The position numbers and the translations under genes are program-made. A DNA stretch of 64,000 nucleotides from Hemibagrus wyckioides. Its lineage: Eukaryota; Chordata; Actinopteri; Siluriformes; Bagridae. The DNA is taken from the NCBI RefSeq assembly GCF_019097595.1, contig NC_080726.1:11320205-11384204 (forward strand), in the 5' to 3' direction. Positions 1 to 11,228 of this stretch are shown here, piece by piece (within the stretch, counting starts at the first letter, position 1; every line of letters starts with the position of its first letter). The notes beneath the pieces were generated by a model that saw nothing but the letters and a program-made list of their open reading frames with translations, had not been told where the DNA came from and searched no databases.

Positions 1-903
1 AAGTTTTTATTCTTCTCCTGAACTCTAAGGTGGCCCTAGTGGACAAATACTTTCCTTATAAGATCCTTATACTTTGGTTTGAAGCAAGAAAAAACCTCTG
101 CATGGATTTTATGACTGGGTGTTGCTTGCCGTATGTCACTAGACATAATTCTATGTGAAAGGAAAAAAACCCCAGAAAGAAATCGCCACAGAGGGAAAAT
201 AATACCAGAATATACATACTTATTCATTATTCAGATTGACACCACAACACTGTCTAATTATCGAATTTCAAGGTGTTGTTCATTTTCTATAACAGCTCAG
301 CTCTAATTGCAGTTCCAGCTGTAATTTAAATGATCAAGTTATAATAATGCACTTGTTCTAATAAATTATCATTTCTATAGTAACAGCTCAGTCACAGGGA
401 CTTGTGTGGCAGACCCTCCACCTAATCTATGGCTAATAGAAAATGATTTAAAAAATTTCTTTTACAAAGAAAATCATTGCTATTGCCAAGATTTCTGTTT
501 GGAGATGATTATTTAATGTTTATTGCAAGAATCTCCATTGTCACTCCAGACAGTGTATGTTTTCCACCAAGGAAAGGTCTTCCGCCAGGGAAATGTCTTC
601 AGGACTCCTCACTTTACTATTTCTCTTTTTCATGGCTGTTTTTTTAATTATTAAGAGAGCCTGATGAGGGAAAAACTGTGTATAGCTGCCGTAACATAAG
701 TTATAACAGGAAATTAACTCCTCGTCTCGTGGGTGTTCGACAATATTAAATGTAATGTGTCATTCATTATTAAATTCAAATCTGTAATTGTTGCCAAATC
801 ACTGCTGTAGTTTAAGAGGAATAAAATACATTGGCATGATCTCTTATTGAAAATAATCCAATTTTGGGATGGTAACACATTATGCCACCCCAGGCTGTAT
901 GAT
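1..903. other. AT-rich non-coding DNA
   Basis: No open frame of note and no recognised repeat family. The part from about 250 to 430 is higher in complexity, holds several TAAT cores, and contains two near-copies of a CATTTCTAT...AACAGCTCAG motif (around 281-300 and 370-391). The rest is ordinary AT-rich sequence. Confidence 0.5.
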
Positions 904-1373
904 TTCTAGAACAATACTGGAAATTTCAAAAGTATGAAATAACACACATGGACTTAAGTAATCCAAATGTAATGACAACAAAAAACAGTCCATTGTTATT
1001 TTAAGACACGAAGGTCAGGTGTTCTGGAATAGTTCTTGTGAACAGTATTGTCAAGTGCATTTGCAAAACCCATCAAGCACCATGATGAAACTGGCTCACA
1101 TGAAGACCATCCCAGTAAAGCAAGACCAAAACTTACCTCTGCTGCAGAGGAGAAGTTCATTTAGAGTTACCAGCCTCAGAAATCACCAATTAACAGCACC
1201 TCAGATTAGAGCCGTTATGAAGGCTTTACAGAGCATCAGTAGCAGACATATCTCAATATCAACTGTTCAAAGGACATTATTGTGTATTTCGGCCGTCTTC
1301 AGCATTGTTTTACAATGTAGAAAGAAATAAACATCGGGAACGACCATGGGATTAGAAGATGTGTCCAAACTTT

Positions 1374-1375
<2 letters not shown>
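904..1375 (+). mobile_element. Internally deleted Tc1-type transposon (copy A)
   Basis: The first 130 bases match the reverse complement of the element at 19456-19656 almost base for base, starting TTCTAGAACAATACTGG. The middle encodes a Tc1 N-terminal transposase piece. The last part, ACAATGTAGAAA followed by GTGTCCAAACTTTTGA, is the inner part of the 3' terminal inverted repeat of the same family. The extreme 5' terminus is missing, and the 3' terminal bases CTGGTAGTG are replaced by a TA microsatellite. At about 470 bp instead of the usual 1.3-1.6 kb, it is a dead internally deleted copy. Confidence 0.8.
1082..1285 (+). pseudogene. Tc1 transposase, N-terminal DNA-binding fragment
   Basis: The open frame translates to a segment containing RVTSLRNHQLTAPQIRA followed by SSRHISISTVQRTLL. 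These are hallmark pieces of the paired-like DNA-binding region of fish Tc1 transposases, which act in the nucleus by binding the terminal repeats and cutting at TA targets. The catalytic DDE core, normally about 200 residues further on, is absent because the sequence jumps straight to the 3' terminal repeat. The surrounding frame runs from 1019 to 1330, but its ends are chance. No function is expected; it is a molecular fossil. Confidence 0.8.

Positions 1376-1422
<47 letters not shown>
1376..1422. repeat. (AT)n microsatellite
   Basis: About 23 uninterrupted AT units lying exactly between the 3' end of one Tc1 relic and the terminal repeat of a different Tc1 relic. Tc1 elements insert at and duplicate TA, so the tract may have been the target or may have grown from the duplicated TA. 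Confidence 0.95.
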
Positions 1423-1423
<1 letters not shown>

Positions 1424-1918
1424 CTCCAGCTCTGGAAAAAATAAGAGACCACTGCAAAAAAATCTGTTTCTTATATTTTTTTCTTACAGGTACATGTATT
1501 GGTGAGATTGGTCATTTTTTTGTGAACTGCTGACAATATTTCTCCTAAATTCAAAATCTAACTATTGTTATTTAGAGTGTATATTTAAAGGAAATGACAA
1601 CACATCAAAATAACCCAAGATCATGCAGTATTTGCAGAGCTTTAATAACTCAAATAAAACAAAATGCAAATAATTTGTAAACAATTTGTGTTAATGCTTT
1701 GGCTAAATAACATTAAGAAATCAGTATTTGGTGGAATAACCCTGATTTGCATGTGTTTTGGCTCCATGCTCTCCACCAGTTTTTCACATTGCTGTTGGGG
1801 AACTTTATACCACTCTTTTTGCAAAAAAGCAAACAGCTCAGCTTTGCTTGATGGTTTGTGATCATCCATCTTCCTCTTGATGACATTCCAGAGGTTTTCA
1901 ATAGGGTTCAAATCTGAA
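1423..1918 (-). mobile_element. Truncated Tc1-type transposon (copy B), 3' half
   Basis: Begins with the terminal repeat motif CAGCTCTGGAAAAAATAAG then AGACCACTGC, typical of a second fish Tc1 family distinct from copy A. It continues through a 3' UTR into the reverse complement of the transposase C-terminus. It stops abruptly at about 1918, just upstream of the codons for the NPIENLW motif, so the 5' half is missing. Confidence 0.8.
1715..1911 (-). pseudogene. Tc1 transposase, C-terminal fragment
   Basis: The minus-strand frame reads NPIENLWNVIKRKMDDHKP, then a segment ending in QQCEKLVESM. This is the conserved C-terminal end of Tc1 DD34E transposases; the E of NPIEN is the third catalytic acidic residue. 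Only about 65 residues survive of a protein that is normally about 340. The frame then runs on through non-homologous codons to a stop near 1642. The upstream DNA-binding and first two catalytic parts are gone, so it cannot be active. Confidence 0.85.
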
Positions 1919-2544
1919 GATTTTGTAGTTATAGGCTAATAAGTAGAACTGCAGATAAATGAGTCCAAAAAGTGATTAGCACAGAAATGTCCCCTTTGGG
2001 CAACACTGAATGGCATCAGTAATCCCATGCCCACTTCTAACACTAACAGTATTTTTATTTGAAAAGACGACTGAACATTTATATATCTTTAAACTGTATA
2101 AGCATAACATCCATCTGCTCATATGAGTCTGGACCTTCTGCTGGAACAACTTTTCTTCTATATCATTTATGTACAATGTTTTGTATAATCTCCCACAGTC
2201 AGACCCTAATATCAGCTGCCAGTAAAAAGAGGGTGTGATAATAGTGTCCTTTTAAATGTAGTAGACAAGATGGTGGTGTTGCAGCCTGTTGTTTCTTGGC
2301 CTTCAGCCCACACCCATTCTGTTTATCATGAACATTGAGCTGTATTAATTTGCATTTTAATCTGCTTGTTTACATTAATGTCCCTTTCATTTGCCACCCT
2401 TCAAGACGGTTGAAGGCAGTAATAAAACAAACAGGATCTCTGAGCCCTGGAGCCTTCAGAAGATTTTAAGGTTATAAGTTAAGTTTATAAGTTTAGGTTT
2501 TCTTTTAGAAATTTTAAAACTTGTATATGGCATTTATATATTTC
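1919..2544. other. Non-coding spacer with AT-rich motif block
   Basis: No recognised gene or repeat. Contains the candidate regulatory block at 2270-2430 listed separately. The longest open frame (66 aa, minus strand 1976-2176) resembles nothing I know. Confidence 0.4.
2270..2430. promoter_or_regulatory. Candidate regulatory block with POU octamer
   Basis: A non-repetitive stretch carrying an ATTTGCAT octamer at 2348-2355 embedded in TTAAT-type homeodomain cores, followed at once by a forkhead-like TGTTTAC at 2367-2373 and ATTAA. Clustering of these motifs is typical of vertebrate developmental enhancers. That is inference from motif content only; AT-rich DNA yields such motifs by chance. 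Confidence 0.25.
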
Positions 2545-2613
2545 TGGAAAGCTGCTTTGTTACAATGTCTGTTGTTAAAATCACCATACAAAATGATTAG
2601 AATTGAATTAAGG
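2545..2613 (+). repeat. Degraded retroposon 3' tail
   Basis: GAAAGCTGCTTTG, ACAATGTCTGTTGTTAAAA, then CCATACAAAATGATT and a GAATTGAATT end. This is a diverged copy of the same 3' tail seen near 40738-40802. It is a 3' end only, as expected of a 5'-truncated non-LTR insertion. Confidence 0.55.
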
Positions 2614-4870
2614 GGAGTGGCCTGACAGAGGAACAAGGTGTAGGTGTATCATATCTTAGGTGTATCATATCTGGAATTCGAAACTGTATTAAAAATGCCT
2701 GCACAAAAGATCTAATTGGATGTAAAGTGACCATAACGTAGCCTACTTCATGTAAAATTTATGTGATTCTTTGAAACAGTTGATTGATAACCACTATTAT
2801 ATAGCTATATACACTAATACTATTCATGTATAATGCAGAAAATGTAAAATCTACATTGAAAAATTGTCTACAATCTCTTCCTTTGAGCTCCAGTGGCATG
2901 TTTGTAGATTTTTAAATGAGGGATTCATTATCAAGCAGCAAACTGTATAAGGAAGAGTAAACCCTCGCTATAAAAACATTAAAAAACTTGTTAATATCAA
3001 TGAATTTAATGTAATAGCATTTTGCTTTATGATACAATACTTCAGTATAATATATAATGTCATGAATAATAATAGGTTGCATGGATTGTTAATGAATTTG
3101 CCAAATTTTGATGGATGTACACATAATCATATAATCACAACTGAACTTGGTGACTTTCAGGATTATGCTTACGCAAAACATTTTTCTTTAAAATGAATGA
3201 ATGCAAAGTCCTTCTCCAGCAGCGTGCTGGTTTTTAAAGTGTAACACCTGTTAAAATGCAGAGAATAAGGAAGAAGGTTTCATTTTTATTTATGTCCCTG
3301 TTGCTAATGCTAGAGTGTGCCATGGCATTGGGTTTGCTAGTTTCTAGCAAGCGAGTAGCTAGTGTTGTGATCATGTTGATCATTAAAATAAGATGGTTGA
3401 ATGGTCCTACCAAATCTAAGCCCTGAGTAAGCCTGCAACTCCAAATTTGTGTTATTATGTAACTCACGACTGATCAAAATAATAATTACTAAATGATAAA
3501 ATGACATAAAACGAGCAACAATTCATTAACCGGATATTAAACACTGTACAGTCTCTCAAGAAGGTACAAGAAATGAAACTCTATCAGTTATGATGCATAT
3601 TAGTCACATGGGGAATTTTCTCCATGAGGTTGGGGAAAATTAAATAAAAACTCAGTGTATTACCACCTCAGCAAATCTAATTGCTCCATATTATTGGACC
3701 CCCTGTTTCTTTGACAGACAGCTCAGCCTGTCATTCTTAATGACCCAGTGAGGGCAGACACCTCATGTGTCTTAGTTCAGCCGTGCCACATTCATCATCT
3801 CTGCTGCAGTCCACAGTAATAAACATGCACGAGCGAAAGAGTTTAGTGCTGACAATAAGCATAAATCTTTAAAACTGATATTCTAGCTTGCTGTTTTAAG
3901 GATTTGCAAAGTGGACCTCCAGATTTGTAATTAACTTTTAAGGTGAAATTCATATCAAAAGTGCTGAAGTGCATATTAAAGCAGCGGTTTGTAATTTATA
4001 GAGCCCTCTGCTGGCTGTGAGGCAAATTACAATTGCAGTGACAACACATAACTTGCCCTTTATCATCACCTTTCCTAAACTACCAGAACTAATTTACAAC
4101 TGGAAAAAATCCAACAATCCAACCTGAAAAAGAAGCTAGTGAGACCTTTTTTATTTATTTATTTTTTGCTTATACACAAGATATCTGGATGATTATAGCC
4201 ATATAAACCCAGGGCTGAGAAACAGAATAGAAAATCAATTGTTTTGCTCTGAGCAGAACAAATAATTTAACGTTTCATTTCTTGTGTTTCAACCACAAGA
4301 AAATGGTTAAATTCTCTTCCTCGCACAGAGGCAGTGTTTAGGATTAATATAATACAATATAGTAGATTTGGAAAGCTACCCGCCAGCTGTATTTGTATTG
4401 ATAAGGATTTGTCCACACACTAGATTATTCAATTTTACTGTGCTCTAACATATAGCTCAGAGATAGCCCATAATCATTCACCAGAAGTTGTTCTTATCAC
4501 AAATAAAAAGTCCAAATGCGATGTTACATATTATCGATAGAGTTAGCAAATTTGGAGATTAAAAATGCATTGATGTGTTAGCTGTCTAAATGCCAAGCTC
4601 TAATCTGGGTTAGCTGAGCTGTGTTTCTCTGATTCTTGTGAGTACAGAACAACAAACAGGCCTGGTTATCTGTCCAATGCATACTGTATCATAGTGAGGT
4701 TTGACATTGAGAACAGGTTCATTTATCAAATTATTCACCTTGTTTCATTAATCAAGGATCATATCCTGTGCTACACCGTAGATGTTAAACAACAACTTGA
4801 ATAAAATCATGCTTGATGCATTTTTGTTTATGAATATTTTAAGTATTTGGATGTTTATGGCAATACGACT
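2614..4870. other. Long non-coding stretch
   Basis: No recognised gene or transposon. Frames are short and unconvincing, the longest being 77 aa on the minus strand at 3234-3467. A motif-rich block at 3675-3830 is listed separately. Another complex patch lies at about 3990-4075. Confidence 0.45.
3675..3830. promoter_or_regulatory. Candidate regulatory block with inverted TGACAG sites
   Basis: TGACAG (3712-3717) and CTGTCA (3728-3733) form an inverted pair of TALE-homeodomain (Meis/TGIF-type) sites, with TTAATGAC at 3737-3744 directly after. The block is higher in GC and complexity than its flanks. Function is inferred from motifs alone. Confidence 0.25.
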
Positions 4871-5243
4871 GGGCAGCACGGTGGCTTAGTGGTTAGCACT
4901 GTTGCCTCACAGCAAGAAGGTCCTGGGTTTGAGTTCTGGGTTTGAACAGGCAGGGGCCTTTCTGTGTGGAGATTGCATGTTCTTCCTGTGCCTGTGTGGG
5001 TTTACTTTGGGTACTCCAGTTTTCTCCCACAGTCCAAAAACATGTACATCAAGTTGATTGGTAATTCTAAATTGCCCATAGGAGTGAGTGTGTGTGGTTG
5101 TCTGTCTATATGTGGCCCTGCGATGGACTGGCGACCTGTCCAGGGTGTACCCCTGCCTTTCACCCTATGTGCGCTGGGATAGGCTCCAGCAGACCCCTGT
5201 GACCATAATTAGGAATAAGCGGGTATAGACAATGGATGGATGG
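4871..5243 (+). repeat. Fish tRNA-derived SINE-like repeat
   Basis: Begins GGGCAGCACGGTGGCTTAGT and ends ATGGATGGATGG, the usual limits of a very common dispersed fish repeat. The head has a pol III box A-like TGGCTTAGTGG (4882-4892) and a box B-like GGTTTGAGTTC (4926-4936). A short internal duplication repeats CTGGGTTTGA. The body carries the typical GATGGACTGGCGACCTGTCC and GGGATAGGCTCCAGC segments. A second, shorter copy lies inverted at 50833-51076. Placement in a named SINE family is from memory and not verified. Confidence 0.75.
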
Positions 5244-5984
5244 AGATAAGACCTAGTAGTCAGAAACAAAATATAGTTTAATAATTTTATAATAACACTA
5301 ATTCTTATAATACTACTAATAGTAGAGATAATAGAATAATAGCAATTTCAAATCAATATTTCTGTTCAAGTTAAGGATGATTACATCTTGAGTTTTTGTC
5401 TCCAGAAAAATGCTATTCATAGCCTTCATCCCATGCAGTGTGTATTCCTGGCTCACACCCAGTGGTTGCTAAAGATTAATAATGAATGAAATAAAAATAC
5501 CACTCAGTTCCAGTTTTTGTGTTTATTCCACAAACCAGTTTGGATCCCTACTTGAAATATTACAAATGGCAGCTTTAATTTAAAATGCAGTACAGCCTAG
5601 AGCAATGCAGCTTAATAGCAATAAAACACTTCTCTTTGATGCTGCCAGTTTAAGGCAAATACAGTATTCAGTATCACTGAAACTGGTCAAGTAATTTATA
5701 GATAACCCAGTTTCAGAAGCGGCCATGTCATTATCATGTAGCCGGTTCCAATAGTATCACTAATGGATGAGATGAGCTACATTTTAAATTATTATTATTA
5801 TTATTTTTTTTACTTTAGACAGAACATTTATTTCAATTAGATGCAGTAGGTTAGTATAGTATGCATGTACACTGAATAAAATGACCAATAAATCAATAAG
5901 CAACTGTAAAAATGACTGTGAACATAGAATATTTACAGTACTGTAATGTCTTACATGGTATAAAATAACACATAATTCAGTACA
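5244..5984. other. Non-coding spacer
   Basis: AT-rich sequence with a short ATT-repeat near 5791. No gene recognised. Confidence 0.5.
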
Positions 5985-6060
5985 TTCAAAGTGACTTACA
6001 ACTGAGGCAGGAAACTGAGCTGAATGTTAAGGGTTTTGCTCCAGCACCCAATTATTGCAA
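5985..6060 (-). repeat. Degraded SINE fragment, inverted
   Basis: CAAAGTGACTTACAACTGAG and, downstream, TTAAGGGTTTTGCTCCAG resemble the reverse complement of the 3' half of the tRNA-derived SINE whose 5' half is at 6163-6290. Only this part is recognisable, so the call is tentative. Confidence 0.4.
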
Positions 6061-6162
6061 GCTACTGCAACTAGCTCAATTAATCTGCACTGAGTCAATG
6101 CAATGTTTATTGAGAGTTAATTCAGTAGTAACAGTGGCTGAATCAATGCTAGCTAGTTTAGT

Positions 6163-6290
6163 TCTTCTGGCTCAGTGGTTAAGGCTTTGAGTTACAGATC
6201 AGAAGGGCTGGGTTTAAATCCCAGCTGCCTTTAGATTCTTGAGCAAGACCCTTCAGCTCAGATGTATCTTGCATCAACTGTAAGTCGCTG
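6163..6290 (+). repeat. tRNA-derived SINE, 3'-truncated
   Basis: Box A TGGCTCAGTGG at 6168-6178 is followed by TTAAGGC and GATCAGAAGG. Box B GGTTTAAATCC lies at 6211-6221. The body then has CTTGAGCAAGACCCTTCAG and TAAGTCGCTGGAT. The last motif normally leads into GATAAGGGCGTCTGCC of an L2-type tail, which is missing here. Head-to-tail order is that of the SINE at 54990-55170, which lies on the other strand. Confidence 0.7.
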
Positions 6291-7351
6291 GATTATTTTT
6301 TATTTTATATTATGTAAGATAATATAGCACTTTACTCTAAATATATTCACAACAGTCTATTGTAATACCATGGGCAGTAAATTACCACAAAAAGTGATGT
6401 ATTAGATATAGTGTATTATGTAGTGATAGCTGTTGAAGTGAATTCAGAAAGACTATTCTGAGGCCACTTATACACACTCATTCTCTCTTTGGGATTTTAT
6501 TTTGTAGTGTTTCTGACTGGCCACAGGGCTCACTCTGTTCCCTCTGTTCCCTTTCTCCCATCTCAGGATAGCAGTGTGGGTGATTAGAGGGAAAGTTGGA
6601 GAAAGAGATCTGTGAGGCCTGCTAGTTTTGAAGGCTCATGTCTTTCCATCGGGCCTCATTAGGACTGGAGAAATCTTTGGCAGAAAGCGGACAGCCTTCA
6701 GCCTTCATGCCTCCATCCAAGTAACAAAATTGTTGAGAAGCTTTAGAAGCATTTGTGTAGCTCATGCTGGACTGCCAATACAACAGGTACTACCAGGTAA
6801 GAGGATTGATTAAAGTAGCTCTGTTTCAATGTGAAGTTCTTCTGACTACAGAGTGCTGATGTGCTCAAATAAATGAGATGGAATAAATGGATCTTTAAGC
6901 AATGAAAGCTGGAGAAAACTGGAAAGCAAGTGACCGTAACTAGTAACTATATTTAATGCTGTGAATAATGCTGTTTAATGCTATTCCCCAGATCTATTTT
7001 TACTACTGTGCTCATCAGCGGCTTATATATGTAATATTTTATTTTTTAACGTTTGTGTTCTCTGGGCTACAAAAACTCACACAGTCAGAACAACTTATCA
7101 AACATTATATCAAACGCTTTATATGTCATGTAACATAACCTCGACCACTGTAATATAACCAAACCCACTTCTAACAGTATACCATTTGAATAAGATCAGT
7201 ATGTGATAATTATTTTGACCTCTTTTTTGAAAATACCGAATGTGACCTACAGAGCATTTGGGTGAATGTTTTTGAGTGAATGTAGGTTGATATGCAATGC
7301 ATGCTTGTCACAGAACATTGATATTCAACCTTATAAAAGGTGTTACAAATG
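6291..7351. other. Non-coding spacer
   Basis: Nothing recognised. A patch at 6530-6720 is richer in GC and contains a duplicated CTCTGTTCCCT, but no credible coding frame. Confidence 0.45.

Positions 7352-7406
<55 letters not shown>
7352..7406. repeat. (TTTC)n microsatellite
   Basis: About 13 tetranucleotide units ending in GTCTGTCT. On the minus strand it makes a run of KERKKERK codons, which is not a gene. Confidence 0.95.
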
Positions 7407-8281
7407 GTCTGTCTCCTGTGAAACTGGGTTGTATAAAGACTTCTTTTGTACATTCTGATATCAGTTTCAAGTAACAGCCACTTCAGTTGACATAGACATT
7501 TCTTGAAATAATATTGTGATTTGCCATTTTCAGGGCTGGCCAGGATTAGAATATTATGATAGCTGAGTGTCGTTCAAGGCACCTAGATATTTTAGAAGAT
7601 TTAATCACTTAATGTAAGGTCATAACTCTGTTATTACAGTGTAATGATCACTGCCAAAATCCTTCACTAAATAAGAGTGTTATACAGCAGGTTTTCATGA
7701 AGTCATTACCACCAAGTGCCAAGTGCATGAGGTACTGCAGTAAATCTTTTGGAAGCAAAACCATTGTTAAATTTTCCAATTAACCTCACTTGACAAGCTC
7801 ACAGGTCACATCATCACCAATATGTGATGCCGCCTTCAAGAAGTTCACTGAGCTTCAGTTGTCATGACATTTTGACATTTTATTGCGAGTCAGCCCAGAA
7901 TCTTATGTCAGAAATAATCTGCCACTTGACACAGGTGACATAGCAAATTCAAATTAACATAAAGGGATAAAAACATCTCTATGGCAGCTTAAAAACGCCT
8001 CTGTGCATGTTTGTGTAGATTTATGAGCTCAGTATTAGATATAAGTTTTTCTAAAGTGTTTGCTTTGCTGGAGAATAAACGATGAACATGTGTTTCAGAA
8101 ATCTGCAAAGTCTTTGTTGGCAAATTCTCACTCACTGGCCCTGCTTTCTACTCTTTTGTCATGTTTCGATTGAATTAAGCCTAAGGGTACTCGCATTTAT
8201 CATAATTGTCTTATCAGCTGAAACTGTAGTTCACTTACTGATACTATTAGAAGTAGGTCAGATTCCAGTCTACATTTTTTT
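7407..8281. other. Non-coding spacer
   Basis: No recognised gene or mobile element. It ends in a poly-T run of about 16 bases (8277-8290). Confidence 0.5.
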
Positions 8282-8299
8282 TTTTTTTTTACAACAGAA

Positions 8300-8378
8300 C
8301 CTGAAAATTCAAGACATTTATTTTGAGATTCCTCAAAATGATCCATTTTGAGGAGTTTTCAAATGGTGTCTCTTCCTC
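8300..8378. repeat. Short fold-back sequence
   Basis: CCTCAAAATG (8331-8340) and CATTTTGAGG (8344-8353) form a perfect 10-bp stem with a 3-base loop. Flanking bases, including AGACA paired with TGTCT, extend an imperfect stem to about 30 bp a side. It may be the core of a small MITE, but no target duplication is evident. Confidence 0.4.
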
Positions 8379-8633
8379 CCACTGGGAGAGCTCAAGACAA
8401 AGGAAAGGCAGTAAATGAAGAAAACAAACAGAGGAGTGCCAAACAAACACCACCGAACAGGAAATGAAAATGAGGAGAGAAGTTAACAACAATGTGGTGA
8501 TAAGAAGATTTAACATGTTTGGAAAGAAACCACAGAGAGCTGGAAAATGTTCAGTGACAAATGTGTTTATACCGTTATTCGTTATTACTTATGTTTTTCA
8601 TAATGCTGTATCTATTATTAAACACTGGAATGC

Positions 8634-8958
8634 TAGGCATGGTTGCTTAGCGGTTAACATGTTTGCCTTGAACATCTGGGGTTGAAGGGGTTTGATTCCT
8701 GCCTCATGTGGAGCTTGCATGTTTTTCTCTATGCTTTATGGGTTTCTTCCCTGTACTTCAGTTTCCTTCCCCAGTCCAAAAAGATGCATGGTAAACTGGC
8801 TGCCATCTCTAAATTATTAATAATGTGTGAGTTTATGAGCGATTGTGCCCAGTGATGGGTTGGCACCCCCATCCAAGGGGTCTTCTGCCTTGTGCCCTGA
8901 GTTCCTGGTGACACGCTCCAGGCTCTGTTTAAGATAAGCACTACAGACAAAGAGATGA
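8634..8958 (+). repeat. Diverged SINE-like repeat with tRNA-type head
   Basis: The head GCTTAGCGGTTAACATG and box B GGTTTGATTCC (8689-8699) are followed by GGAGCTTGCATGTTTTTCTC, CAGTTTCCTTCCCCAGTCC, and a GTGATGGGTTGGCAC then ACGCTCCAGGCTCTG body. This layout matches the same broad family as 4871-5243 but a different subfamily, and it is clearly older. Confidence 0.6.
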
Positions 8959-11197
8959 ACTTATTTTTGGTTTCCACTAAGCATTTTAATCCATGCTTAG
9001 TCATTATCTGAATTGCACTGCATGAGTAGATACATTTTACACTGTATTCTTTAATGCGTGTGTAAAATCATCTGCGTAATTTTCAATTATCGGCTTAATG
9101 ATCACTGAGAAAACACCAAGGAGATTTCACCGAAATGTTTCTTTTCTGTAATGATAAGGGCTTATTATTATTATTATTATTATTATTTTTTTTATAAGCG
9201 TACCTATGATTGCATTTCTTTCTTTCTTACAACAAATATCTTTTACTAGAATATCATCTGAAGGGAAACATTCTTAAGTCACACGGTAAAGTGACAGAAA
9301 ATTGACTGTAATTGTTAAAAATGAAGTAATGCAAAAAACCTGGAGGTGAAATGTTCTGCTCTGTGTCTTATGAACTGGTTTAGCGTAGCATTTTAGCATT
9401 TTCTGCTTTGATCATTATTTTCATGTTGTTTTTTTTAAGCCTTTGACATTTTAATGTATTACATTTTGCTTGCATCAGTGAGCTTATTTTGAAAAAATAA
9501 ATAAATAAATAAAAAATTAAAATGTAATTAAATAGTTCATTATCATATCAGCACTTATATAAAATACAACAGCAAACTGCATGAACACACTCATGGCTCT
9601 GATTTATTTATGAAAAACAGCCAGAGTTACCCATTCTATATGTGCGATATACTGTACAGTAGATTCATTGAGCTGGTAAGGTGTATAGGGCTTATTCCAC
9701 TAGGTGTCAGTTGCCATAAAGACTGCTCATCTATTTTAACATTGGGTTGATGTAACAGTTGTTTTAAGTGATGGATGTTTATTGTAATAAGGCTGTGTAG
9801 TAACATTTTCTGTGATGACGTCTGGTAGAAGAATATCAGGCCAACTGATTTTGTAGTTTTGTAGTTTGTCAGAGTCATATGATAGTGTTGATGTGTAAGC
9901 TTGCAATCTGGTTAATTAGAAAACTGTACATTAGGTTTCCATTAGGTGATTCGTCCATAAAATGCTCCTGAACCTGACTCTTGGTGCTAATAACACTGAC
10001 ATGAAGAACTGCTCAATAACACAATTAAATAGCAATGATTTTTAAAACTCCGTCAGTCTGTACCATGTTATGTCTATTTCATCTTTCCATGAATTAATCC
10101 GAGGTTCTTATTTCGTCCTGTATAGGATTTTTGCACATACCATGACACCATAATTACACTGAGCTACATAACCTAAAAGTCTACCATTCAAACAGAAGAC
10201 TGCTAATAATATACCTATTATTAAATAACCTCAATTACCTGCTCTCTGATATCATTTGTTTTTGATGTCATATTTGTATACACTGATAATCACAAGGTGT
10301 CGTTGTGTTTAGGCCATCACTAATTAAAATTTCTAAATCACTCTCCACATTTCATTTGCTTTTCATATGTAAAAGAGACCCATTAATAAACATCATAAAT
10401 GTGTTTACAGGTACAAATGAGCTTTAATGGCTCATGGTGATCAAGCTTGGATACCCTTCACTGTACACACTAATTTCTATGACCCTCAAAAAACAGTTTA
10501 ACTTTGCTTTTATAATACCTTTACAAGGACAAAGTCTTAACACTGTATTGTATATCTTTATGGCCTACCAGAAACACACAAAGCTACAAAGTCTACATCT
10601 TTATCCTAATGCAAATCAACCCAGAAAGTCATAACGCTTTTTTTAAAAAAAATCCGCATGCCTTGATTTGGATATATAAGGCTCTCTTTTATAAGACTAA
10701 TGTTTATGTACTTTTAAGTCTATTGTCAGGACAGGCTTATGTGTGTTTCATAAAAAAACTATATTCAGGTAAAACAGTGGAGGAAGTTGAAATGACTAAA
10801 TCCGGAGGACGTTTTGCGTCTTAGTGTCATTGGTTGTTTGTGAATATTTTAGCAAAGTAGTGGCAAATTACAATTCAGTGAGGATATAATAATGTAATTT
10901 GTCAAAATGCAACATTTTAGATAATGGCATGAATGTTCAGAGACCAATAATACGTAATGTGCATGGTGGCTTCTTGATATTTAATGTTTGCATGAATAAT
11001 ATTGGTTGGCTTGGTTTTAATATTGTATTTAAGAGCATTTCTATCAAATGATGTAAGTTGTTATTCTGATCAGTGATTAGTATACTCACTCTTTGCATGA
11101 TTAAATCACTTGAATGAATATTTTATGATAAATGTGCCGCATAGACCTTAATCAAACTCAGCAAAATCTACTTTTATTAATGGAAAATTCCAGTGAG
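8959..11197. other. Long non-coding stretch with a TTA microsatellite
   Basis: Contains (TTA)n at about 9166-9186 and a short AAAT run near 9500. The open frames seen (up to 91 aa) are antisense to the SINE or have no recognisable content. Confidence 0.5.

Positions 11198-11222
<25 letters not shown>
11198..11222. repeat. (AG)n microsatellite
   Basis: About 12 uninterrupted AG units. Confidence 0.95.

Positions 11223-11228
<6 letters not shown>

Noticed and set aside
7210..7470. 86-aa frame with KERKKERK run
   Set aside because: Translation of the TTTC microsatellite on the minus strand.
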